Below, piece by piece: positions 37,497 through 49,100 of a stretch of DNA of 64,000 nt. Below the pieces are notes generated by a model. It saw only the letters and a program-made list of their open reading frames with translations. It was not told the origin of the DNA and did no database searches. Where the stretch lies: NCBI GenBank assembly GCA_950097015.1, contig CATNEN010000029.1:1054001-1118000 (forward strand), written 5' to 3'. The translations under genes and the position numbers were made by a program. Source of the stretch: Macrostomum hystrix. Lineage: Eukaryota; Platyhelminthes; Macrostomidae. Each line of letters begins with the position of its first letter. Within the stretch, counting starts at the first letter, position 1.

Positions 37497-37892
37497 CCAG
37501 ACACAACTCCAGTCACACCAGACACAACTCCAGCCACACCAGACACAACTCCAGTCACACCAGACACAACTCCAGCCACACCAGACACAACTCCAGTCAC
37601 ACCAGACACAACTCCAGCCACACCAGACACAACTCCAGCCACACCAGACACAACTCCAGCCACGCCAGACACAACTTCAGCCACACCAGACACAACTCCA
37701 GCCACACCAGACACAACTTCAGCCACACCAGACACAACTTCAGCCACACCAGACACAACTCCAGCCACGCCAGACACAACTCCAGCCACACCAGACACAA
37801 CTCCAGCCACACCAGACACAACTCCAGCCACACCAGACACAACTCCAGCCACACCAGACACAACTCCAGCCACGCCAGACACAACTCAGCCA
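37497..37892. repeat. 21-bp array just 3' of CDC16
   Basis: About 19 copies with core ccagacacaactccagccac, encoding TPDTTPA if read in frame with an ATG at 37455. It begins 64 bases after the CDC16 stop codon and probably lies in its 3' UTR. Confidence 0.92.
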
Positions 37893-38449
37893 CAACGGAC
37901 ACAACTCTAATCTCACCAGTCCCCTGTAGTTATTATCAAAAAATTGTCAGCTTCTGTTATTAAAAAATGAAATTCTTTATTTCTTGCTGTGTCAGTTTTT
38001 TTCAAAGACAATATGCAACATAATGTGTGCTGAAACATATTTTTTGCATTTTCTAGGGGTTCGTAAAATGATAGTAATTTTACCCCGTTAAAAGATGTAT
38101 AATCAACTGTTTGTATTTAAAAAATATAAAATTTAAAATATGCTTATCCAGCACATTGCTTTCCAAGATGTTGTGAAAACAGTTTGTTATTTTATAACCT
38201 ACTTAAACTAAAACTTACAAATCAGCGGCAGATGTTGAAACAAATTCTAAAAACAACGTCCTATCTATCCTACTTAAAGTAGAGGTTTAGCACAGAGTTG
38301 TGCTTTATTACCAGTTTTTACCTACGTTTCTTTAAACCATTAGTTTAACGTACTTTTAAGTCGCCCAGTTCTTCCATGGCTCCACACCTTAATCCTTTCG
38401 AGCTTATTCGTTAATCCAGCGCTAAACATTTAAATCTTCAGCCGCTAAT

Positions 38450-38850
38450 CCAATCCTTCATCGTTTGTGGCTTCACTTAAGAATTAATTCCCCATGCCTC
38501 TTATTTTTTGCCGCTAATCCACTCCCTAATCTTTCAGATCTTCAGCCGCTAATCCACTCCCTAATCTTTCAGATCTTCAGTCGCTAATCCACTCCCTAAT
38601 CTTTCAGACCTTCATTCGCTAATCCACTCCCTAAGCTTTCAGATCTTCAGTCGCTAATCCACTCCCTAATCTTTCAGATCTTCAGTCGCTAATCCACTCC
38701 CTAATCTTTCAGATCTTCAGTCGCTAATCCACTCCCTAATCTTTCAGATCTTCAGTCGCTAATCCACTCCCTAAGCTTTCAGATCTCCAGCCGCTAATCC
38801 ACTCTCTAATCTTTCATATCTTCAGCCGTTAATCCTCTTCCTAATCATTT
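38450..38850. repeat. 35-bp array upstream of the glutaredoxin-like gene
   Basis: About ten copies built from ctaatctttcag, atcttcagtcg and ctaatccactcc. The first block resembles a branch point plus pyrimidine tract plus AG. The array ends about 65 bases before the next start codon. 37893-38449 is AT-rich with nothing recognisable. Confidence 0.92.
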
Positions 38851-38915
38851 AAGTTTTCAAGGTTCCCTTGAAGAGTATTTGTTAATAAGCATCTCATCTC
38901 ATCTCCAGTCAGCAA

Positions 38916-39284
38916 ATGCTATATTGGAGTCTGCAAAGCTGTGCAGCGCGCATCGCATTGCGCTGCTTCGCGTTGCCCCACCGGTTAGCCAGCGGCGGTA
39001 GCTCCAAGCAGCCTCCAGTGCTGACAATGTACACCAAGCCAGGCTGCACTCTGTGCGAGGACGCCGTTGAAGACATTCAACCGCTGCTGGATGCCAATCG
39101 GTTAATTTTGCGCCGGATTAATATTGACCTGCCTGAAAATTGCCGCTATCAGATTTGGCGCTACGATATACCCGTGTTTAGCATACAAGGCCTGCCGAAC
39201 ATGCTTCATAGGCTGGATGTGGCGGCGCTCACGGCACACCTGGCCAAACTGGAAGAGTCCGCTACGCGTCACGATGACGGGTGA
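38916..39284 (+). CDS. Glutaredoxin-like protein, C5orf63/DUF836 family
   Basis: Single-exon gene of 122 residues. The N terminus (about 30 residues, Arg, Ala and Ser with no acidic residue) looks like a mitochondrial presequence. The thioredoxin fold starts with PVLTMYTKPGCTLCEDAVED, where Cys44 and Cys47 form a CxxC, and continues with the cis-Pro region YDIPVFSI and a C-terminal helix. The family is small and conserved in eukaryotes; a thiol-redox role is inferred, and the substrate is unknown. A pyrimidine-rich acceptor (atctcatctcatctccag) ends 7 bases before the ATG, as expected for trans-splicing or a spliced 5' UTR. It sits 1.5 kb downstream of CDC16 on the same strand. Confidence 0.87.
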   Translation: MLYWSLQSCAARIALRCFALPHRLASGGSSKQPPVLTMYTKPGCTLCEDAVEDIQPLLDANRLILRRINIDLPENCRYQIWRYDIPVFSIQGLPNMLHRLDVAALTAHLAKLEESATRHDDG

Positions 39285-39403
39285 ACCATTTTTTAAATGA
39301 TTTTTTCTTGCCTGGCAGCCGAATTGAGTTATTGAGTTATGAGCAAGGACTTCTTAAATAACTCTAATCCTTGAGACCCTTAGCCGTTAATCCACTCTAT
39401 ATA

Positions 39404-39745
39404 AGGGGGTGAGTGGCAGCGCGGTCTAACGCGTTCGCCTCTCGCACCAAGGTCCCTGAGCTCGATTCCACTTTTAAGGCCACATTAAATTGGTGCGCGG
39501 CCGCGGAGAGAAGGCTTTGGGGGGCTTGTCGTGCAATTTACGCCCTTGAGGGCCAACTTCCAAGGCACAGTGAGAGTGTACACTGCCTGACGATGAGAAA
39601 GTCAGGCCAGATGTACACACCTGTGTGAGCGTGTGCCTGCGTACAGTATCTGTGTGCGTGTGTGCTCAGGAGTCAGCGAAATGGGCAGAATGTTTCAGCC
39701 CTCCTGCAATCATTATTATTAGTATCATTATTATTTTTATTATTA
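39404..39745 (+). mobile_element. SINE family 1 copy
   Basis: Head gtgagtggcagcgcggtcta and ctcgattcc box, body ggcacagtgagagtgtacac, 3' end cagccctcctgcaatcatta, then a tta-rich tail. 39746-40913 is AT-rich intergenic sequence with no supported gene. Confidence 0.87.
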
Positions 39746-40913
39746 ATAGTTTTTTCATTATCCTCTCTATGTGCCATTAGATCTTCGGTTGCAAATCTAC
39801 TTCCCTAGCAGTGAAATTCGCGACTGAAAATATGCAAGATTAGGAAGTGGATTAGCGACTGAAAATCAGAAGGCCTTGTATGGATTATGGATTAGATTAG
39901 AGACTAAATTTGTGGCATGCATTGCACTAACGGATCGATGCTATATTTAACGATTCTAGTTGTCTCCTATACAGTCCGAATGAGTCGCTGAAACAGTAGT
40001 TTTTTATTTAATCTGTAATTTATCAGTTTTAAAGAAATAAGAGATTTATTTTTCTCTTTCCCTTTCTGTCCGTCTGTCTCTTCGCTATTAGCAGCGTCAA
40101 AAGAATGCAACTGTTGCAATTGATATAGATAAGACTGGACTGCGCCAATTTTATAAGTGTTTCTGTTCCGTTCTGTATTCATTCTTCTACTTGTGAGTTT
40201 GTTTTGACAGCCCTGATATCTCTGCATGTGTTCGACCGATGTTAGTGAAAAATGCAAATAAAATCTGTGTGTTTTAGCTCAAGTTTTAGTTTAATATTGT
40301 GGACAGAAATCCCTATTGTACATTCACTGAAAAATTTACGAAATTACGAGTAGAAATACGATTTTTAATGAGCATCGAGCATCGAGACAGATACAGAGAT
40401 ATCAGAGGTGTGTATAAAAACTAAGGTATTTATCATATACGAGTATATAAACAAGCGAATATTGTGAGTCTGGGGCTCATCTATATATTATTTTCTTGTG
40501 TGTTTAAAGCATTCCTCCAGTTTGGTCGCCAGTCTGAGCCATACACTGCCAACATTATTTTTGTTTTCTTGCTCTCATTCTCATTCTTGCTGCAATTAGC
40601 GAGTGTGTTACTGTCCCTCGCTTAAAATTCATTGGCTATGAAAATCTGTACGCGCCAAACAGCATTTTCTCTTTAATACTGCATGCCAGAATTATTGTAC
40701 TGCGCATTTCCAAGAAATTGGCATTGAAAGCTAGAAAGTAGAGCTGTGTTGAGTTTTAGAGGGCTAGCTAAATTAAAGTACATTGTACTGCTTGGGCTAC
40801 GCGGATGGGTTGCTTTAAAAAAATACTTATCAATGCGTGAGTGCATATATATTTGTGCGTATGAATGTTTAGTTTGCGATTGTATCTAACACACTACTGA
40901 GTCAAGATCAGCC

Positions 40914-42372
40914 ATGCCAATGGCTAAAGAACTAACAGAACAAGATAAACTTAAAGACTCTATGTTGCTTTCAACCGACAAGCAAAAATGTCAGCAGCAG
41001 AAGCCGAGACGACGACGTCCATATAGCCGACAGAGCTCAGTTAACAACAGCAACAGCAATAATAAAGGCTGCTTCGAGCGCATCGACATGTGGCTTCGTC
41101 AGCGGTTGGAATCCGCCGACCTGGCCGACCTGGCCTGGCTAGACCGGGCCAGCGGTCTGTTTCGCATCGACTGGCGACGAAGCAGCTGCTCGACGCGCAG
41201 CAAACCTGACACTTTTGTTGCCAACGACGGCACCAACGCTGAAGAGAATTGTGATGATACACAGCAACTGCAGCGAGACAGCGTGTTCGCTGCATGGGAT
41301 TGTCATCGAGGTGCGACCGCCAGTGTAGTTTTGATAAAACTAGGAGGGTGACTGATTGTCAGAAACTAGACTGACGGTGGTTGGCCGTCGGACACTAGAC
41401 TGACGGTAGTTGACCGTCGGACACCAGGGTGACGGTGGTTGACCGTCGGACACTAGGGTGACGCTAGTTGACCGTCGGACACTAGACTGACGCTAGTTGA
41501 CCGTCGGATGCTAGACTGACGGTGGTTGACCGTCGGACACTAGGGTGACAGTGGTTGACCGTCGGACACTAGGGTGCCGGTGGTTGACCGTCGGACACTA
41601 GGCTGACATTGACCGTCGGACACTAGGGTGACATTGACCGTCGGACACTAGGGTGACATTGACCGTCGGACACTAGGGTGACGGTGGTTGACCGTCGGAT
41701 ACAAGGGTGACGGTGGTTGACCGTCGGGCACTAGGGTGACATTGACTGTCGGACACTAGGGCGACGGTGACTGTCGGACACTGGGTTTAAAGGGACAGTG
41801 TAAGTGTCGGTTCTGTGACATGTTTGTGCCACTCTAGGCAAATTAATTTTACCATAGAATGTCACTCATATAAAAATAGTGTGTCACTCGTGTGAAAATT
41901 ATAGGTCGCTGGTGTGACACTAGTGTGACAAAAGTGTGACACTGATGTATCACTAATGTGAAAATATAGTCCATAGCTTCATCTTATTGCCTTCTGTAGT
42001 TGTGGAAGTCTTTAAACTGATATTGTCTATAATAGCCCTTTTATCCGCACAGGCCGCCGGGGCAGCTCAGCTGAGTATCGCCGGCTAAAGCAGACTCTGC
42101 GCTGCGCTCTGAACGGCAGCCGACGGCATCTGCGCTATCGGCGCGACCTCAGCACGCGCAGCGGGGCCGGGGCCTATCGAGTCTATCAGTTTGTTGGCTC
42201 CTGCTCTGCCGACAGTATAACTGGCGCCAGCCCCGACGTCATTGATGCAATTGATTCCAACCAGCTGTTCGATCTGGTTGCTATGGAAGAGATTAGCTGG
42301 CTAGCAACCGATTCAATGCGGCGCAAGGACTCGCCTTTGGTGTCAGACAGCGATCCCTATTTGGATTCTTAA
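40914..42372 (+). CDS. Divergent IRF-type DNA-binding protein
   Basis: Two exons, 40914-41310 and 42053-42372, joined in phase 1, giving 238 residues. The interferon regulatory factor fold is recognisable: W60 in DMWLRQRL, W75 in LAWLDRA and W87 in FRIDWRR (spacing 15 and 12, as in IRFs), W128 in VFAAWDCHRG, then the recognition helix LKQTLRCALNGS with the Arg, Cys and Asn that contact GAAA in known IRFs, and AYRVYQF closing the domain. Unusual points: about 21 extra residues between W87 and W128, loss of the fourth Trp, replacement of the Trp usually before the recognition helix, and no His after the IPW-like motif. Only about 65 residues follow, so an IRF-association domain is absent. The acidic Ser/Asp-rich tail may be regulatory. 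Target genes are unknown. Confidence 0.78.
41345..41790. repeat. 29-bp hairpin-containing array in the IRF-like intron
   Basis: About 15 copies with core gacggtggttgaccgtcgga. Each full unit contains gacggt and accgtc separated by five bases, so it can fold as a short hairpin on either strand. 41830-41960 continues with looser gtgtcactcgtgtgaaa repeats. Confidence 0.9.
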
Positions 42373-42696
42373 AGTAGTCCAATGTTACCTGATTTACCTG
42401 AATGAGTAGTCATGACAACAGTTTTGATGGGTTGTTATTAGCCATGAATAGGAAAAAATTAGATTAATTAATCATTAATTTTTTTATGAAATCTCCTATT
42501 TCTAAGTTACTGCGCTCTCCCAAACATAATGCGGTAAGAAGAATCTTAGTATAACTAGTTTATTAACGCATGTAAATATATACCCATAAACTACTTATTT
42601 ATTCATACAAGTTCGTTCGTTTATTCATTTTATTGCAATTTGCAATAACCCAGCTTTACATCTACTATAAAGCAGTCTTTCCAATGGGATTTGAGT

Positions 42697-42962
42697 AAGT
42701 ATGATGAGCTTGTAGCCCTTTCTTATCTACAGGTCGGGAGTTCGAATCTCAGCCCAAGGAAGACAGTTTGTGTCCTTGAGCCAATGTACTTAATTCGTAA
42801 TTGCTTCTGTTCACAAAGCAATCCCAAATCCAGCTGGGAAAAATTTGAGTAGGTGTGGCCGTCTCATTAGTCCATGGACTGAACTGCTGTAGGCAGCCTT
42901 TGAAAGCGCTGCGCAATAGCTGCGCCTGAGCCACTAGCTGTGCAATTGGCCCAACTAGGCTA
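42697..42962 (+). mobile_element. SINE family 2 copy
   Basis: B-box-like gagttcgaatctc in the head, then agtccatggactgaactgct and gcgcaatagctgcgcctgag. It lies between the IRF-like gene and NUP155. No other feature is visible in 42373-43132. Confidence 0.78.
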
Positions 42963-43132
42963 CGCGTCATTTCTAGTTTCTATCTCTCCCTAAGTCATTT
43001 TGTGAGATTTGGTCAGATTATTATTATTTCGATACATATCGGCTAGTATCTGCTATTAGGATTTCAAATGAGTATTACGATGAAAAAGGACAAACAAAAA
43101 TAACTTTTCTCTCGCCGTTTAATTTTAAGATC

Positions 43133-46100
43133 ATGGTAAACGGTCCGCCAGTAGTTTCTATCATGCAACAGCAGCAGCTGCCGCCGCAGACTCCGCTAGC
43201 GTCGACATCCGCTCTGTCGACTGCCGCCTCCGGCGTAGCATCGGGCGCTCTCGGCGGCGACTTAATAGAAGAGGGTTTACAATTCCTGGAGCCATTTGTC
43301 CAATCGGAGCGCAGCTATCCGGATTTGGCCACCCTGCTAGGCGGAGTCGGCGATCGAGTCACCCTTAGCGGCACCGACGTGGCCGCCTATCCGGCCTGCC
43401 CTAACGGAGCCGGTGGCGAGGTCTCCATCTCTAGGGTGACGCCGCTGCCGGGCGAACTAATGGAAAAGCTGGGCGCCATGCAGAGCAACTGCCTCATGGG
43501 CGTGTTCCCTGAGGCTAGCCGGGCTTGGCTAACAGTCGATAGCGAATTCTTTTTGTGGAACTACGAGGACGGCAGCGATTTGGCTTATTACGACGGCCTG
43601 CAGGACGCCATTGTTGCCGTTGGCTTTGTGCAGCCAAGGCGCGATGTATTCCCAGCCGAGGTGCATCACCTGCTGTGCCTGGCAACACCGTTGGAGCTGG
43701 CTGTACTTGCTGTCAGCTATCAATCTGGCCAGGTGCACCTGCAGGCTGAGCCATTGATGCGGCTGCCAACAGACGGCCAGGTTGTCACCTGCATTGAGGG
43801 CAGCCGGCTGACTGGCCGACTGTTTGCCGGCACCCAGTCCGGCTGCCTGCTGGAGGTGGCCTACGAAGAGCGACGGGTCGGCTGGCTTAGCGGACAGTAC
43901 ACGGTGCGAACATTAGAGTGCATTGCTGATAGCAGCTGGTTACATTATGAGGATCAACAGACTGAATTCTAAAAATCTGGGGAGTACATTCTAGGAATCC
44001 GTAAAGTACCTTCTAGGAATCCATGAAGTATTTTCTAGGATCGTGAAGTACATTCTAGGAATTCGTGATGTGCATTTTTGGAACCCGTAAAGTGCATTTT
44101 GGGGATCAGCGGAGGGCATTATGGGATCATTCTTAAAGATCACGTAGGGATCACTTAGGCTAAAATGATTGAGATGAGATTAAGATTCTTCTAATTTCGA
44201 AAACTCCAGGTGCAAGGCCGGCTCATCAACCACAGCGTGTCCAGCCTCTCCCGCCTAGTCCCCAGCTTCATCAGCAGCCTGGCTGCAGCCGACGATCCAA
44301 TATGCCAGGTGTGCGTAGACGACACCCGCCGTCTGATTTACACCCGCTCGCAGGAGTCCACAATCGTCGCTTTCGCAATGTCCGCTGAAGCCGGCGACAC
44401 CGCGGCCAGGCGGGTGGCGGCCCTTCGAGGTCCGGACATTGCGGCACAGGCAGCACGCATCGCCCACATGGTTGATCGCAGCTGCCTAACAGGCATCGTT
44501 CACCTGTCACCATTAACTGGCCAGCATTCGGCTATGCTCTACCTGATGGCCGTCACTGGCTCGGGCGTGCGCCTGTACTTTGACTCTCGTCTGCGCCTCG
44601 TACACGTTCGCCTGGGACCGATGTGCCCCAGCCTGCCGAGACTGGCCGACATCCGGCTGGCTGCCGAGAGCCGTGGCACTGTGCTCATGCTGGCTAGCCG
44701 GGGCGAAGATAGGGATACTCTGTATGTACTCAGCCCGGATCCGTTTCCGCGCAGGCCGCATTTGCAGGTGAGTCATTGGGATCCGACTTTATGAACAGCC
44801 TCCTTATTGGGATCTGATTCTGAAAACGGCCTCCCTATTGGGATCATATTCTAAGGAACTGGCCTCCTCATTGGGATCAAATTCTAAGGAACTGGCCTCC
44901 TCATTGGCATCTGATTCTGAAAACGGCCTCCTTATTGGGATCTGATTCTGAAACGGCCTCCTTATTGGGATCAGATTCTGAAAACGGCCTCCTTATTGGG
45001 ATCTGATTCTGAAAACGGCCTCCTTATGGGGATCATATTCTAAGGGACTGGCCTCCTCATTGGGATCAGATTCTAAGGGACTTGCCTCCTTATTGGGATC
45101 ACATTCTAAGGGACTGGCCTCCTCATTGGGATCAGATTCTAAGGGACTGGCCTCCTTATTGGGATCACATTCTAAGGGACTGGCCTCCTCATTGGGATCT
45201 GATTCTAAGGGACTGGCCTCCTTATTGGGACTGTCTTCAAATTCGTATCTGCCCACGCACTGGCCTACAGGAGGCCTGCAGCGTCGCCTGGCCGCCCGGC
45301 CGCGCCTGGATCATGTGCGGCCTGCCCAGTCCCCAGTTGGACTATCGCGACATCGGTATAGACCCGCAGCTCCACGACGGCCCGCTAGTTGGCCGGCCCT
45401 ATCCGCCCGTGTTCCTCACCCAGCACGTGGATCCTGTGCGTCGTTTTCTACTAGTGTCCGTGCACGGCCTAGTCCTGCTTGAGCTGCAGACTCCTCTAAT
45501 GCGATTGGCCGGCCTACTGGCAGCCAATCAGCCGGATTCCCGGCCGGTGGCGGACTGGTTTGGCCACTTCGGACCTGAGGAGAGCAGCTGCGTCTGCCTG
45601 ATATTGGCCTGCTGCGACAGCGACGACCTGGTCAGGGAGCGAGCTTTGGCCGCTGTTATGCTTCACGGAACCGTTGCTGCTGCCAGGGATGGTGGGTTTA
45701 TCGTCTCATTGTCATCTTCTGTCACCCTCTCAGATCCTCATATTGATAGTAGCCACCATCTCAGATCCTCATATTGATAGTAGCCACCCTCTCAGATCCT
45801 CATATTGTGACCGCCTGATCCGCCTTATTTACAATCTCCCACTGCAGCCGCCATGGCCGCGGCAATCGATCGTCAGCAGCCTGGAGCTGCAGTCCCATCA
45901 GCCGCAGCTGCAGCAGCGGATCCTTCCGTCAACGTCCTGCTCTGCGGCCTGTCCCGCTACGCGGCCCGAGTCCTGCTGCCGCTCTGGTACAGTCCGATTG
46001 TGTCAGAGCGGCGCGGCTGTTTCCTAGTCAGCCGGCTGGAAGCGGACGAACTTGGCTGGTTCTCGTCTCACCTGACCCACCTGTTCCGCTTTGTGCAGTC

Positions 46101-49100
46101 CAACCTGGCACAGCTGAGCGCCTCGGCTAGGGGTCGAGTTGAAGCCGAGAGCCAGCAGAGGGCCTACAAACTGTTGCAACTGATCTCAACTAATCTGGAA
46201 CTACTCAACCTATGGAAACTGCTGGCCGAGCATCAGTTCTATTTGGTTGCCAGGTTCGCAACAGTTTTGTTTTAATTTAATCAAATCTCATATCAGAGTT
46301 TTTAGACGCTATAACTGCCGCATTTTCGCTTCTAGACGCCTCACTGAGGACGAACGCGCACACCTGCGAGGTACTCGCTTTCGCGACCTACTCCTAGCCA
46401 AGAATCGCCTACTGCTCAATCGCCTAATTGCCTGCCTGCTTGAGCACTATCTAGCCGACAGTGCTAGCGTTGACAGTATATCCAATAAGCTGCAGGAGGC
46501 CTGTTCGTCGCTCTACACACCGCAGGACGCCCTATGCGCCAAGGCCAACGAGCTGCTCCAGTCGGCTGCTGGCGAGACGCCAGATCGTCGTCCGGGCCTC
46601 CTGGTCGAGGCTGGCCGCCTCTATAGAGAGGCCGGTACCGCCGTCAGCCTGGCGGACGTCCTGCCAAGATTGGAGGCTCTGCAGGCCTACGAGACCATGG
46701 CCGGACTGTGCCTAGCCCTGGCCAAGCAGTGGGATCCTCAGGTGAGCCTCGGCTCCCAACTGAAATTTATCCCAATTGGTTGCCTCTGTTATCTCACCTG
46801 ACATTGTCCCAACTGGTTGCCTCTGTTATCTCACCTGACATTGTCCCAACTGGTTGCTTCTGTTATCTCACCTGAGATTGTCCCAACTGGTTGCTTCTGT
46901 TATCCCACCTGACATTGTCCCAACTGGTTGCTTCTGTTATCTCACCTGAGATTGTCCCAACTGGTTGCTTCTGTTATCTCACCTGACATTGTCCCAACTG
47001 GTTGCTTCTGTTATCTCACCTGAGATTGTCCCAACTGGTTGCTTCTGTTATCCCACCTGACATTGTCCCAACTGGTTGCCTCTGTTATCTCACCTGACAT
47101 TGTCCCAACTGGTTGCTTCTGTTATCTCACCTGACGTTGTCCCAACTGGTTGCCTCTGTTATCCAACCTGACATTGTCCCAACTGGTTGCCTCTGTTATC
47201 CCACCCGACATTGTCCCAACTGGTTGCCTCTGTTATCTCACCTGACATTGTCCCAACTGGTTGCCTCTGTTATCCCACCTGACATTGTCCTGTCCGATTC
47301 TCTCCGCTCCGACCTGTTCTCCCAACACAGGTTCCTTGTTCTGATTTTATTGTTCACCTGTCCACCCTATTTGGCATTCTTTTAGGACCGCGCCTTGCAT
47401 TTCACACGCGAGGGCCGCAAGCCGCACACAGAAGCGGACGCTGACGCGGTCAGTGGTCGCTACGGCTGCTACCAGGCCCTGCTGGACATCTGCTCCCGAC
47501 TGCGCCGAGCCGCCACCGGGTCTGGTCCGGCCGCCGCTGCGGTCTCCGCGGCTCCGTCCACGCCGCGGCTCGGCGTTGGGCCGACTCAGTATTCCACCGC
47601 CGCTGCTGCGGCTGCAGCGGCCGCCGCCGCCGCTGTGTCATCGCAGTCGCCAGCCAAAGCGCAGCAGGGCCAGCACGAGATGGCGCGCGTGCTAGACAAT
47701 GTCATCCGGGTGAGTAGGGCTGAGCAGATTTACAGATTTTCAGTTAGTAATAGGAAGTGGTAAACTAGGTAAACGACAGGAGTAGATATGCTTTGATTTA
47801 AGTAGTTAAATGCCGCGTCATCTAATTACAGTTAGATTTGGTGGCAGAGTGATTAACGCGTTTGCCTCTAGCACCAAGGTCCCTAAGTTCGATTCCACGG
47901 TGAAGCCGCATTCATTTGGGGGCGCAGCCGCGGAGAGAAGGCTTGGGGCTTGTTGTGCAATTTACGCCCTTGAGGGCCAACCTCCAAGGCACAGTGAAGT
48001 GTACACTGCCTGACGATGAGAAAGTCAAGGCAGATGTACACACCTGCGTGAGCGTATGCCTGCGTACAGTATCTGTGTGCGTGTGTGCTCAGGAGTCAGC
48101 GGAATGGGCAGAATTGCCTCCTCGCTGGCTGTGGGTCTAGTGTCACCAAATGATGTGCCATTGCCCGCAGCCCTCCTGCAATTATTATTATTATTATTAA
48201 CCCTCTATGGCGAATCCATGTTGGTTCAAAAAAGAAAAAAATTTAATCATTACAAAATTGTCAACAATGATAGCCGCCATGGTTACATGATGGCTTTTTG
48301 TGAGCAGAAAATTGTCCCTATTTTGGTAATTTATGCATGGCGATTCGTTGAACATTTCAGGAGATACTGAAAACGTAAAAATGTGGCGATTTGAAATGCC
48401 TCCCTGTGGTCCTTCTACTGCTAATTATGTCCTAAAAACCATTATCCAGGTAACACTCAGCTCAGACGATATGCTGGCCCACTACGAGATGTTCAATTGG
48501 CTAACCCAGCACGGCCTAACTGACCAGATGCTCAGTCACGACTCGCCCCACCTGGAGTCCTACCTGCGCAATCGGTTGCGCAAGACGCCCGAGGATCAGC
48601 AGCTACGCGAGCTACTCTGCCGGCATTTGAAACGCTGCGGCAAAGTGCTGGAGGCGGCCAGAATCCTTGAACACCTGGCCTTGGCCCCGTGCGAGACCGC
48701 CGACTTGGCGCAGCGCCAAGCCTACCTGGCCCAGGCCATTGTTGACGCCAAGAGCCGGCCAGGCGAAGGCATCGGTGAACTGCTTCAACAGCTGGAGGAC
48801 GAGCTGGACACAGCCGGGGTTCAGGCCGCCGTTCTTGAAGAGCTTCAACAGCGTTATCCTCAGTCGGCCGCCTCGCCCGAGATGATGGAAGCTGTGCGCC
48901 GGCTCAACAGCCAGCTGTTCCCCCTGACCGAGCTCTACGCCGAGTTCGCCGCTCCGCTCCGCCTGCCGCTGGCCAAGCTGCGCATTGTCGCCTCGGCCGG
49001 CCATCGGGATCAGGCGCTGGTGGCGCAGCTCTGGGAGGAACTGCTAGATAGGGAGCTGGCCGGACCTGCCGGCTTCAGGGCCGTGCAACAGACCTTGGCC

